Shown here: positions 9,487 through 18,361 of the stretch, in pieces | How the letters are laid out: every line of letters begins with the position of its first letter | How positions within the stretch are numbered: position 1 is the first letter of the stretch | Source: Lampropedia puyangensis | GTDB lineage: Bacteria > Pseudomonadota > Gammaproteobacteria > Burkholderiales > Burkholderiaceae_C | DNA length: 64,000 nucleotides | NCBI RefSeq assembly: GCF_004833285.1 | Contig: NZ_STFG01000010.1 | Location: 1 to 64,000 of the forward strand | Direction of reading: 5' to 3' | Program-made: the position numbers and the translations under genes | Notes under the pieces: generated by a model | What the model was told of the DNA's origin: nothing | Seen by the model: the letters and a program-made list of their open reading frames with translations, nothing else | Databases searched by the model: none

Positions 9487-9743
9487 TTTCGACGTATCAA
9501 GGGTTGTGTTGGTCGCTCTAAATCGTGTCGACTTGATCGCTGTTGACATACAGGCCTGTCTGTTCACTACCTCATGAATAGGAATAGGGCCAGATTTTTT
9601 GCCTACCCAATGTTATCTGTCTGAAAAAACCGACACCACGACTACAGCGACGGTGCTACCTTCTGCGCTCCCTTTGTGGGGCTTGTTTCGGCTGGCATGC
9701 CACCCCAAGCCAGCGCTGCATCTCCACACCTGAAACGTCCTAC

Positions 9744-9775
9744 GTCAAAAGCATGCCACGCGCCATGCTTTTGAC
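9744..9775. promoter_or_regulatory. Perfect 12-bp inverted repeat in the kynA leader
   Basis: GTCAAAAGCATG (9744-9755) and CATGCTTTTGAC (9764-9775) are exact reverse complements separated by 8 bases, ending 25 bases before the kynA ATG at 9801. It is not followed by a T-run, so it is not a standard terminator. It could be an operator for a dimeric regulator such as the AsnC-type KynR known for kyn genes, or an mRNA hairpin. Confidence 0.6.
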
Positions 9776-9800
9776 GCCATTGATAACAGAGACAAAGCAA

Positions 9801-10667
9801 ATGGGCACAGACAAAACAACACCCACGGCGGGCCATACCGAGACCATCGTTCACCAAGAAGGAGCGCAACTGGACTTCAGCAAAGACATGAGCTACGGCG
9901 ATTACTTGCAGCTAGACGCTATCTTGAACGCACAAAAGCCCTTGTCCCCCAACCACAATGAGCTACTGTTCATTGTGCAGCACCAAACCAGCGAGTTGTG
10001 GATGAAGCTGATGCTGCATGAACTCCATGCAGCCATGGCTGATGTCCGCACAGGCGACTTCCCCCCTGCTTTCAAAAAGCTCGCACGGGCCTCTCGCATC
10101 ATGGAGCAACTGGTATCCGCCTGGGATGTACTGGCGACGATGACCCCGCCTGAGTACACCGCCATTCGCCCATACCTGGGCTACTCGAGCGGTTTTCAAA
10201 GCTACCAATACCGCAGTATCGAATTCAGCTTGGGCAACAAAAATGCAGCCATGCTCAAACCGCATGCCCATCGCGCCGACTTGCTCGCGCAGGTTCAAGC
10301 CTGCTACGAAGCCCCTTCACTGTATGACTTAGCCTTGGCGGCACTGGCAAAGCAAGGGCTTGACATTCCCGCAAGCTGCCTAGCGCGTGACTGGCGTCAA
10401 CCGTACATTGCCGATGCACAGGTGGAGGCAGCTTGGCTGCAGGTTTATCGCAATCCCGAAACCCACTGGAACCTTTACCAATTGGGGGAGAAGCTCGTCG
10501 ATCTGGAAGATGCCTTTCGGCTTTGGCGCTTCCGTCACGTCACCACGGTTGAGCGTGTCATTGGCTTTCGCAGAGGCACGGGCGGCACAGGCGGCGTGAG
10601 CTATCTGCGCAAAATGCTGGACGTTGTACTGTTCCCTGAGTTGTGGAGCTTGCGCACAAGCCCGTAG
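9801..10667 (+). CDS. kynA: Tryptophan 2,3-dioxygenase
   Basis: Haem enzyme opening the indole ring of L-tryptophan with O2 to give N-formylkynurenine, the first step of the kynurenine pathway. The 288-aa product contains [17 protein letters not shown], the distal/substrate segment [24 protein letters not shown], the [15 protein letters not shown] stretch and the haem-ligand/substrate region [21 protein letters not shown] start at ATG 9801 because an upstream in-frame ATG (9753) lies inside a perfect inverted repeat and would add non-conserved residues. kynB and kynU, often adjacent, are absent from the window, so the gene stands alone. Confidence 0.95.
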   Translation: MGTDKTTPTAGHTETIVHQEGAQLDFSKDMSYGDYLQLDAILNAQKPLSPNHNELLFIVQHQTSELWMKLMLHELHAAMADVRTGDFPPAFKKLARASRIMEQLVSAWDVLATMTPPEYTAIRPYLGYSSGFQSYQYRSIEFSLGNKNAAMLKPHAHRADLLAQVQACYEAPSLYDLALAALAKQGLDIPASCLARDWRQPYIADAQVEAAWLQVYRNPETHWNLYQLGEKLVDLEDAFRLWRFRHVTTVERVIGFRRGTGGTGGVSYLRKMLDVVLFPELWSLRTSP

Positions 10668-10809
10668 CCTAGTCTTGCGGCGGCATACCCTCTGCAATCC
10701 AATCAAGCGCGCGACAGGCCACGCAAGCATTCCATGGTATTTCTTCGTCTGCAGAAAATTGGCGTGCACCATGCACCAGCCACCCCTGTTTTAACCAGAA
10801 GGAGACCTC

Positions 10810-11577
10810 ATGAGTTTGTTTGCATTAACTGGGAAAGTTGCGCTGATCACAGGTTCATCACGCGGCATTGGCCGTGCCATTGCTGAGCGCATGGCCGAAC
10901 AAGGTGCCAAGGTCGTGATTTCATCGCGCGGGCAAGAAGCCTGTGATGCGGTCGCCAAGGCGATCAACGAACGCCATGGGGCGGGAACAGCGATCGCCAT
11001 CGCTGCCAGTATTTCATCGAAAGAGGCGCTGGCCAGTTTAGTCTCCAAAGCACGCGAGCAACTCGGCCCGATTGATGTTTTGGTGTGCAATGCCGCCTCA
11101 AACCCCTATTACGGACCGATGGCTGGCATCAGTGACGAGCAATTTCGCAAAATTCTGGACAACAACGTGCTCTCTAACCACTGGCTCGTCAATTTGGTTG
11201 CCCCAGAGATGAAGGAGCGCAAAGCGGGCTCCATCATCATCGTGTCCTCGATTGGCGGCTTGCGCGGCTCACCCGTCATTGGTGCCTACAACATCTCCAA
11301 AGCAGCTGACTTCCAACTGGCACGCAACCTAGCCGTGGAACTTGGCCCACACAATGTGCGTGTGAATTGCATTGCGCCAGGGCTGATTCAAACCGATTTT
11401 GCCAAGGCCTTATGGGAAAACCCTGAAACCTTGGCCAAAGCCACCTCTACCACGCCACTGCAGCGCATTGGCCAACCCGATGAAATTGCAGGTGCAGCCA
11501 TTTTCCTGGCCTCTGATGCAGGAGCATTCATGACGGGGCAAAAACTGGTTGTCGATGGCGGTGTCACTATCGCATGA
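10810..11577 (+). CDS. SDR-family oxidoreductase
   Basis: NAD(P)-dependent short-chain dehydrogenase/reductase, 255 aa, classical type. It has the nucleotide-binding GSSRGIGRA, NAAS, the catalytic Ser (SIIIVSSIGG), YNISK (the Tyr-x-x-x-Lys pair) and the C-terminal DGGVTIA. AAGGAG at 10799-10804 sits well before ATG 10810. The glucose/ribitol-dehydrogenase-like pattern does not reveal the substrate. It follows kynA by 142 bases and precedes an MFS carrier by 80, so it may share transcription with the latter. Confidence 0.88.
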   Translation: MSLFALTGKVALITGSSRGIGRAIAERMAEQGAKVVISSRGQEACDAVAKAINERHGAGTAIAIAASISSKEALASLVSKAREQLGPIDVLVCNAASNPYYGPMAGISDEQFRKILDNNVLSNHWLVNLVAPEMKERKAGSIIIVSSIGGLRGSPVIGAYNISKAADFQLARNLAVELGPHNVRVNCIAPGLIQTDFAKALWENPETLAKATSTTPLQRIGQPDEIAGAAIFLASDAGAFMTGQKLVVDGGVTIA

Positions 11578-11657
11578 TGCATACCTCTACACTCCATACA
11601 CACACATGTCTTTGGCGTTAATGCCCACAGCCGCCTCCTCTGCACGAAAGGCCTAAC

Positions 11658-12935
11658 GTGAATGCTACGACCACCTCCACCGCAGCGTTACCTTTGCGCA
11701 CCGCGTGGGTCATGCTGTTAACATTGATTGGTGGTTTCGCACTCAGCCAAGCTTACCGGACAGTGGCAGGCATTTTGTCCGTCCCCTTGATTGCGCAATT
11801 TGGCCTCAGTCCGCACGAGATGGGCACTGTCGCGGCAGCCTTTCACTTCGCCTTTGGAGGCATGCAATTGCTTATGGGCATTGGCATTGATGTGTATGGA
11901 ATTCGGCGCACCATTTTGTTGGCTTTTCCCTTGGCCATTGTGGGCAGCGTAGTCTCTGCGTTGGCCAATAGCCCTGCTGTTTTGGTCACTGGGCAAGCCC
12001 TTATTGGTGTGGGCTGCGCGCCTGCTTTTCTGGTTTGCACCGTCTTTATCGCCCGCTATTTTCCTGGCCATCGCTTCGCCGCTATTTCTGGCCTGGCCCT
12101 GGGTTTGGGGGGCTTGGGCCTGATATTCACAGGCACGCCACTAGCCTGGGTGGTTGAGCAGTATGGCTGGCGTTGTGGCTTTTGGGTCTTGGCAGGCTTG
12201 AGCTTGCTGGCATGGAGCGTTATTTTCCTTCGCGTCTTCGAACCACCGGCTGCGGAAAATAGAGATGCGCCCCCAATACCCTCCGATACCGCACGCCTTT
12301 CTCGTTCTTCCACTCTATGGCGCGCATTGAAGGGCTATGGCGAGCTGCTGCGCATGCCGCATACGGCAGGAATCTTGGCTTTGGTGTTTGTGGGCTACGC
12401 CTCATTCATTACGCTGCGTGGATTGTGGTTAGCGCCTTACCTGTCCGATCGTTTCGGGCAAAGCTTGATCTACAGTGGCAACATCGCCTTGGTGCTGTCC
12501 ATCATTTCGCTATTTTCACCTTCGTTTTTCGGACGTTTGGACCCCGGCGATGCACACCGGCGCAAAGGCTTGATCGCCTTTCCTTGGACCTTGGTACTGC
12601 TATTTGCCATTTTGGCCGTGACGCGCCAATTGGGTGTGGCCGTGGTCTGCCTGATCTTGATTTCCATTTTCATGGGCTGCGCCGTTTGGCAATATGCTGA
12701 TGTACGCAGCGCTTACCCAGTGCACATGACTGGCCGCGCCATGGCCCTCTTTACCATGTCTATGTTTTTAGGCGTTGCCGTCATGCAGTCTCTCTCAGGG
12801 GTTGTGGCGGAATGGGCGCTGGCACACCAGCACGACAAATACACAGCAGTATTTGCAAGCGTTTCCATCTTGCTGGCCGCAGGCTCAATCGCTTTTATAG
12901 CGCTGCCCAAACCTCGCCATCGCAATGCGCAATAG
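11658..12935 (+). CDS. MFS transporter
   Basis: Twelve-helix major facilitator carrier of the inner membrane, 425 aa, starting at GTG 11658 behind GAAAGG. The loop between helices 2 and 3 carries GIDVYGIRRT, the MFS motif-A position; paired hydrophobic segments fill both halves, separated by a cytoplasmic loop near residues 200-230. Helix 1 contains GGFALSQAYRTVAGILSVPL, typical of the NarK/hexuronate-like group that senses or takes up small anions, but the substrate cannot be read from the sequence. It lies downstream of the SDR. Confidence 0.85.
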   Translation: MNATTTSTAALPLRTAWVMLLTLIGGFALSQAYRTVAGILSVPLIAQFGLSPHEMGTVAAAFHFAFGGMQLLMGIGIDVYGIRRTILLAFPLAIVGSVVSALANSPAVLVTGQALIGVGCAPAFLVCTVFIARYFPGHRFAAISGLALGLGGLGLIFTGTPLAWVVEQYGWRCGFWVLAGLSLLAWSVIFLRVFEPPAAENRDAPPIPSDTARLSRSSTLWRALKGYGELLRMPHTAGILALVFVGYASFITLRGLWLAPYLSDRFGQSLIYSGNIALVLSIISLFSPSFFGRLDPGDAHRRKGLIAFPWTLVLLFAILAVTRQLGVAVVCLILISIFMGCAVWQYADVRSAYPVHMTGRAMALFTMSMFLGVAVMQSLSGVVAEWALAHQHDKYTAVFASVSILLAAGSIAFIALPKPRHRNAQ

Positions 12936-13029
12936 CAAACCCAGCAATTTTTAGCAACGCTACCAATTGCAGTCATGCGCGGGCTCTTACACGCATGTGG
13001 CCCGTATGTAGAGCAGCCAAACGGTACAA

Positions 13030-13046
13030 TTGAGAATCAATCTCAA
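13030..13046. promoter_or_regulatory. Fur-box-like palindrome before the second MFS gene
   Basis: TTGAGAATCAATCTCAA has 6-bp arms around ATCAA and matches most of the 7-1-7 Fur consensus (TGATAATnATTATCA). It ends 11 bases before ATG 13058, where a bound repressor would block transcription or initiation. Confidence 0.5.
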
Positions 13047-13057
13047 ATTTAATCACC

Positions 13058-14341
13058 ATGGTCAGCCTCAGTCACGCACCTTCCCCATTGTCATCCCCAT
13101 CCGCTACTGGCACCCGCTGGTTGATTGTGGCCTTGTGTGCAGCCATCATGATGGTCGAAGGTTTTGACTTGCTTATCTACAGCAATGCGATTCCATCTTT
13201 ATTGATGGATGCCTCCATGGGGTTGGACAAAGCCAAAGCCGGCAATATTGGCAGCATGATTTTTATTGGCATGTTGCTCGGTGGCGTAGCTGCAGGACAA
13301 ATCACCCAGTCACTCGGCCTGTCACGCAGCATTCGCTATGGGTTTGCTTTGTTTACCTTAGCCACAGCTGCTATCGCCTTTGTCACGAACGGCTGGCAAC
13401 TAGGGGCTTTGCGGCTTATTGCTGGTTTGGGTTTGGGTGTGGTGTTGCCTGCAGGCCTGTCACTCGCGCGCAGAAACAGTAAACCTCAGCATGGTGCATT
13501 GGCCATCAGCTTGGTGATGTCAGGCATCCCTGTTGGTGGGATGTTGGCCGCCATTGTGTCGCAATGGATTATTCCGCACTGGGGCTGGCGCCCCCTGTTT
13601 GTAGCAGGCGGTGCCCTAGGACTGCTGGTTTTGGTGGTCATGACACCTTTGCTTTCGCGCCATGAACATACATTGACCAGCCACGCAAACCAAGCAACCG
13701 CTGCTTCTAACGTTGAATGGCGCCACATTCTCCGTGGGGCCAGCCGCACTATTTTGTTGATTGGCACTCTGGCCACCTTGGCTGACTTGCTGACTTGGTA
13801 TGGCGTCGCAGTTTGGTTGACCCAATTGATGTTTGAGTTTGACGTACCATTCAATGGCGCCATGCAAATGATGTTCACACTCAATGTAGGCGCCATTGCA
13901 GGCTCTATCTTCACTGCGAGCATTGCCATGCGCTTGGGCACACGCCCTGTAGCTATCGCTGCAGGCATTATTGCCGCCATGTGTTTGGCCGCAATTGCAT
14001 CACGGCATCTCTCAAGCAGCGTCTTATTCATCGTGATTGCACTGCTCGGCATGAGCGCCATCAGCGCACAAAACCTGGTCAATGCCTTGGTTGCTGATGC
14101 ATTCCCCGCCGCATATCGCGCTGCCGCTATTGGCATCACATTAGGGATGGGACGTTTGGGCGCGGTGATTGCGCCATCACTGGGTGGCTACATTCTGGCT
14201 GGCGGCCATGGCCCTGCTTGGGTACTACAGGCCTTTGCCATCGCTGCCATGGTAGGCGCTGGTGCGTTGCTGTTTCTCACCCCAGCATTGTCCAAACGCT
14301 CCCTCCAGGCTTTGGAGAACACAACAGCACGTCGGTCTTGA
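13058..14341 (+). CDS. MFS transporter, aromatic-acid/H+ symporter (AAHS)-like
   Basis: Inner-membrane carrier of 427 aa. The start of helix 1, ALCAAIMMVEGFDLLIYSNAIPSLL, is typical of the AAHS family (benzoate, 4-hydroxybenzoate and related acids), as is RLIAGLGLGVVLPAGLSLARR in helix 4. The motif-A loop after helix 2 is weak (QSLGLSRSIRYG). Twelve hydrophobic segments are present. The substrate may not be aromatic: a Fur-like palindrome directly precedes the start, hinting at iron-responsive expression and perhaps iron-chelate or siderophore traffic. It converges with the SpmAB-like gene, 18 bases apart, with no clear terminator. Confidence 0.82.
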   Translation: MVSLSHAPSPLSSPSATGTRWLIVALCAAIMMVEGFDLLIYSNAIPSLLMDASMGLDKAKAGNIGSMIFIGMLLGGVAAGQITQSLGLSRSIRYGFALFTLATAAIAFVTNGWQLGALRLIAGLGLGVVLPAGLSLARRNSKPQHGALAISLVMSGIPVGGMLAAIVSQWIIPHWGWRPLFVAGGALGLLVLVVMTPLLSRHEHTLTSHANQATAASNVEWRHILRGASRTILLIGTLATLADLLTWYGVAVWLTQLMFEFDVPFNGAMQMMFTLNVGAIAGSIFTASIAMRLGTRPVAIAAGIIAAMCLAAIASRHLSSSVLFIVIALLGMSAISAQNLVNALVADAFPAAYRAAAIGITLGMGRLGAVIAPSLGGYILAGGHGPAWVLQAFAIAAMVGAGALLFLTPALSKRSLQALENTTARRS

Positions 14342-14359
14342 CTCAAAACGAGAAGTTTT

Positions 14360-15706
14360 TTAAGCCTGACCGAACAAATAGCTGCAAATGGCCACTGAGG
14401 CCATAACAGCAACCACGTCCGCAATCAACGCAGCCAGCAGCGTGTGGCGAATACGGCGCACTTGCACCGCACCAAAATACACAGCCAAAACATAAAACGT
14501 GGTTTCAGAAGACCCCATGATGGTAGAGACCAAATAGCCCACATAGCTGTCTGGACCGATAGCGGGGTCTGTCAGAATCGATGACATGACACCGTATGAG
14601 CCTGAACCTGACAAGGGCCGCAGCAACGCCATGGGCAATGCCTCAGCAGGCAGCCCCAATGGTGCAGTAAACACCGCTAAAGCGCCAACTATCACATCCA
14701 GTGCGCCACTGCTGCGCAGCATGCCAACGGCCACCAAAATAGCGACCAGATAAGGCATGATGCGCAACGCCACATCAAAACCGTCCTTTGCCCCTGCAAT
14801 AAACGATTCGTAAATGCGCACCCCACGCAACCAGCCAAACAGCAAAAAACCCACCATCATGCCCGGCACAATCCAGGGTGCAATCGCTTTGCCCCATACG
14901 ATGGTCGCGGGAATCGCCAACACCATGGCTGACAAAGCCAGCACACTCACCCAAAATGGGTAAGCGCTTTGGTCATTTTGTGCACTGTCAGCGGTCTCAA
15001 GCACGGTAGTGGAGCCTTGCTGAAACTCTTTCACCCAAGGGCGCTCAAGCGCCAGCTCTTCTGCGCTGGCTTGCCCTACCGGGAAATAACGCTGAAAAAG
15101 CAGGGCCGCAGCTATAGCGGCAACCGTCGAAACAATGGTGGCAAACAACGTAGTTGGCAAAATGCCTGCTGGGTCCATTGAGCCGGATGCGGCCCGAATC
15201 GCAATGACTTTGGCAGGCAGCAAGGTAACACCCGAGGTATTGATTGCCAGGAACAATGCCATGGCATTCGTCGCTGTACCAGGCCTGGCATTGAGCGCAT
15301 CCAATGCCTGCATCGCGCGAATGCCAAAGGGCGTAGCCGCATTGCCTAGCCCCAAGGCAGTAGCTGACATATTCAGAATCATGGCCCCCATGGCTGGGTG
15401 GTTGGCTGGCACCTGAGGAAACAAACGCACCATCAAAGGGCGAATCAGTTTGGCGATGATGGTCAACAAACCACCTTCTTCAGCCACTTTCATCAAGCCC
15501 AGAAACAAGGCCATGATGCCCACCAAGCCGATGGCCAGTTCAATCGCCCCTGTGGCCGATGAAATCATGCCCGCAGAAAGTTGCTCCATAGGGCTGGCGC
15601 TCGCCGCAGCCTGCGCCGTTGCAGTAGGACCAGGCTGCCATTGCAATTGATGCCAACCGGCAGTTAGAAAAGCAATAACAACAATGGCAAGAAAAAGAAT
15701 GTTCAT
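14360..15706 (-). CDS. Nucleoside-recognition (Gate) domain membrane protein, SpmA-SpmB fusion type
   Basis: Polytopic inner-membrane protein of 448 aa, with two Gate/nucleoside-recognition domains in one chain. The N-terminal half is like spore maturation protein A (GLVGIMALFLGLMKVAEEGG, LNMSATALGLGNAATPFGIRAM). The C-terminal half is like SpmB (IMPYLVAILVAVGMLRSSG, LRPLSGSGSYGVM, MGSSETTFYVLAVYFG). Fused forms are common in non-sporulating proteobacteria, where the function is unknown. It follows aroC by 33 bases on the same strand and may be co-transcribed with it. Confidence 0.85.
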   Translation of the reverse strand: MNILFLAIVVIAFLTAGWHQLQWQPGPTATAQAAASASPMEQLSAGMISSATGAIELAIGLVGIMALFLGLMKVAEEGGLLTIIAKLIRPLMVRLFPQVPANHPAMGAMILNMSATALGLGNAATPFGIRAMQALDALNARPGTATNAMALFLAINTSGVTLLPAKVIAIRAASGSMDPAGILPTTLFATIVSTVAAIAAALLFQRYFPVGQASAEELALERPWVKEFQQGSTTVLETADSAQNDQSAYPFWVSVLALSAMVLAIPATIVWGKAIAPWIVPGMMVGFLLFGWLRGVRIYESFIAGAKDGFDVALRIMPYLVAILVAVGMLRSSGALDVIVGALAVFTAPLGLPAEALPMALLRPLSGSGSYGVMSSILTDPAIGPDSYVGYLVSTIMGSSETTFYVLAVYFGAVQVRRIRHTLLAALIADVVAVMASVAICSYLFGQA

Positions 15707-15739
15707 GCCGCTGGCTCTATGTCTTTTGACCTGTGCCCG

Positions 15740-16807
15740 TTAACGGACTGCATCACCGTTTTGCGCACGGTGGCGCAAGGCATGGTCCATCACAACCAAA
15801 GCCAACAAAGCCTCTGCAATAGGTGCTGCACGAATACCTACGCAAGGGTCGTGGCGCCCCTTGGTAACCACCTCAACAGGATTGCCATCGATGTCAATCG
15901 ACTGGCGAGGCGACAAAATCGAGCTGGTGGGCTTAATGGCGATCTTCACGTCAATATCTTGCCCGGTGCTGATCCCGCCCAAAATGCCCCCAGCATGGTT
16001 GGTTAAGAAACCATCCGGCGTAATGGAGTCACCATGCTCGGTGCCAAGCTGGCGTGCGCTGGCAAAGCCAGCACCAATTTCCACGCCTTTGACAGCGTTG
16101 AGCCCCATCATGGCAAAAGCGATATCAGCATCGAGCTTGTCATACAAAGGCTCGCCCAAGCCCACAGGCACGCCACTGGCTAGAACACGAATCACAGCGC
16201 CACAGGAATCGTGCTGCTTGCGCAGCGCATCCATATATTGCTCGAGTGCTTCGGTGTTTTCAACGGGTGCAAAAAACGGGTTTTGCCCCACGTAATCCAT
16301 CGATTCAAAGGGAATATCAATGCTGCCAAGTTGCGACATGAAACCGTGGAACTGAGTCCCAAAACGTTCGTACAACCATTTTTTGGCCACTGCTCCTGCC
16401 GCTACTGTGGGCGCAGTCAAACGCGCCGAAGAGCGGCCACCACCGCGTGGATCGCGAATGCCGTACTTGTGCCAGTAGGTGTAATCGGCGTGCCCCGGAC
16501 GGAACTGACGCACGATATCGCCATAGTCCTTGCTGCGCTGGTCGGTGTTGCGAATCAACAAGGCAATGGGGGTGCCAGTGGTCTTGCCTTCATAAACACC
16601 AGAGAGAATTTCAACCGCATCGGGCTCATTGCGTTGGGTCACAAAACGGCTGGTGCCTGGCCTTCTGCGATCCAATTCCTGCTGGACATCAGCCTCAGAC
16701 AAGGCCATGCCCGGCGGGCAGCCATCAATCACGCAGCCAATGGCTGGGCCGTGGGATTCACCAAAGTTGGTGACGCGAAATAGGGTTCCAAGGGTGCTGC
16801 CGCTCAT
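15740..16807 (-). CDS. aroC: Chorismate synthase
   Basis: Converts 5-enolpyruvylshikimate-3-phosphate to chorismate, the last common step of aromatic amino-acid synthesis; it needs reduced FMN. The 355-aa product starts [20 protein letters not shown] and has the family signatures [54 protein letters not shown] and [19 protein letters not shown] 16807 is the conserved start; open codons to 16885 are not conserved. cls lies 99 bases upstream on the same strand and the SpmAB-like gene 33 bases downstream. Confidence 0.96.
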   Translation of the reverse strand: MSGSTLGTLFRVTNFGESHGPAIGCVIDGCPPGMALSEADVQQELDRRRPGTSRFVTQRNEPDAVEILSGVYEGKTTGTPIALLIRNTDQRSKDYGDIVRQFRPGHADYTYWHKYGIRDPRGGGRSSARLTAPTVAAGAVAKKWLYERFGTQFHGFMSQLGSIDIPFESMDYVGQNPFFAPVENTEALEQYMDALRKQHDSCGAVIRVLASGVPVGLGEPLYDKLDADIAFAMMGLNAVKGVEIGAGFASARQLGTEHGDSITPDGFLTNHAGGILGGISTGQDIDVKIAIKPTSSILSPRQSIDIDGNPVEVVTKGRHDPCVGIRAAPIAEALLALVVMDHALRHRAQNGDAVR

Positions 16808-16906
16808 AGTGGGCGTGATTATGGCAGCTTGCTGGACAGACACAAGCGTGGAACGCAAGCTTGCACACATTTGCACATCCGCCAAACCTACGCTAAAGCC
16901 CCTTCG

Positions 16907-18361
16907 CTACAACATGGGTGAAAACAAACGCATCACAGCTTCTGCCAAACGTTGTCTAAATGGAATATGCCGATGCGTTGGCACGCGGCGAGATTGTCGT
17001 AAATCTCGCTCAAACTGTGCAGCCAGATCACTATTGAATGGGGTACCAAATACCGCTACCCCAACCTCATAGTTCAGACGAAAACTGCGCAAATCAAAAT
17101 TGGCCGTTCCGATGCAGCCCAGGTCATCATCAACCACCAGGGTTTTCGAGTGCAGCATACCGGCCTTGTACTCCCACACCTTCACGCCAGCTTCTATCAA
17201 CTCGTCGAAATAGGAGCGTGCCGCCAGCGTCACCAATAAAGAGTCGGAGCGCTCTGGCACCAGAACCTGCACATCCACCCCTGCCAAAGCAGCATTGGTC
17301 AGAGCCATCATGGCAGCCTCAGAAGGCACAAAATACGGCGTTGTAAGCCACACCCTGCTTCTGGCATTGTGAATCGCCTGCACATAGCTGCGGTGAATGG
17401 GTTCTGCAGGGTTGTTTGGACCTGAGGTTTGCACCTGCACATCGAACGGCCCCGTTGGGCTAACGGGCAAATAGTCTTGCACGCAGGCTATGCATTCGCT
17501 CAACGGTTGGTCGTTGGCATACGCCCAGTCTTCTAAAAACACCACCTGCAACCAGAACGCAGGATTACCTTGCAGCCGTACATGCACATCGTGGTAGGCA
17601 TCCGCGCGGATACGTGTATCCTCTTCATCGGTCACATTCACGCCACCCGTAAACGCCACAGAGCCATCCACCACCACAATTTTGCGGTGGCTGCGGTAGT
17701 TGATCACGGGGCGCCAGCGCCGGCCAAACCGCGTATCGTGGAACCGAGCAAATGCAATTCCCGCATCCAACATGGGTTGCACAAAGGTCTTGTTCAAATT
17801 TTTCGAACCCAAGGCATCAACCAGTAGCCGTACCTGAACACCTTCACGGGCCTTTTGAATCAAAGCATCACGCAGGCGCATTCCCGTTTGGTCTGGCTCA
17901 TAGATGTAGTATTCCAAGTGCACATGGTGGCGCGCCTGATGAATGGCATGCTCTATGGCATCAAAGGTCTGAGCCCCACTGCACAACAATTGCACAGCTT
18001 GCCCACTACAGGGATAAATACCGGTGGTAATCGCACTCAGTTGGGCCAACTGCCTCAATTCAGCAGGTGCATGCAAGGTACGCTCTTTCAGAGCCTGCAA
18101 GTCGTCACTCACATACATGGCAACGCGGTTGTTCAAACGCCTGATTTGCTGTTTGCGCAGGCGCTGAGGCCCAAAAAAATAGAAGATAAAAAAACCTAGA
18201 TACGGCACCAATGCCAGTACCAAAATCCAACTGATCGTCGCCTCAGGTGGGCGTTTTTGCAGCAGCACCCAAATGACCAACACCACCACATACGCTGCCC
18301 ACGCTAACGCCAGGAAGGCTTTCAGTGAGGTGGTCCAATCCATAGGCATAGTCAAAGGCAT
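16907..18361 (-). CDS. cls: Cardiolipin synthase (phospholipase D family)
   Basis: Inner-membrane enzyme joining phosphatidylglycerol molecules to cardiolipin, 484 aa. Two N-terminal membrane helices (AFLALAWAAYVVVLVIWVLL; ISWILVLALVPYLGFFIFYFF) are followed by two PLD domains. Both catalytic HxKx4D motifs are intact: SHRKIVVVDG with GGVN, and HSKTLVVDD with GTANFD. ATG 18361 shares its A with the TGA of the upstream tadA fusion gene (TGATG), implying translational coupling. An alternative start is Met 7 (18343-18345). Confidence 0.93.
   Translation of the reverse strand: MPLTMPMDWTTSLKAFLALAWAAYVVVLVIWVLLQKRPPEATISWILVLALVPYLGFFIFYFFGPQRLRKQQIRRLNNRVAMYVSDDLQALKERTLHAPAELRQLAQLSAITTGIYPCSGQAVQLLCSGAQTFDAIEHAIHQARHHVHLEYYIYEPDQTGMRLRDALIQKAREGVQVRLLVDALGSKNLNKTFVQPMLDAGIAFARFHDTRFGRRWRPVINYRSHRKIVVVDGSVAFTGGVNVTDEEDTRIRADAYHDVHVRLQGNPAFWLQVVFLEDWAYANDQPLSECIACVQDYLPVSPTGPFDVQVQTSGPNNPAEPIHRSYVQAIHNARSRVWLTTPYFVPSEAAMMALTNAALAGVDVQVLVPERSDSLLVTLAARSYFDELIEAGVKVWEYKAGMLHSKTLVVDDDLGCIGTANFDLRSFRLNYEVGVAVFGTPFNSDLAAQFERDLRQSRRVPTHRHIPFRQRLAEAVMRLFSPML

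Noticed and set aside
9753-9800. ATG 9753 as the kynA start
   Set aside because: It lies inside the perfect inverted repeat and would add 16 unconserved residues; ATG 9801 gives the usual length.
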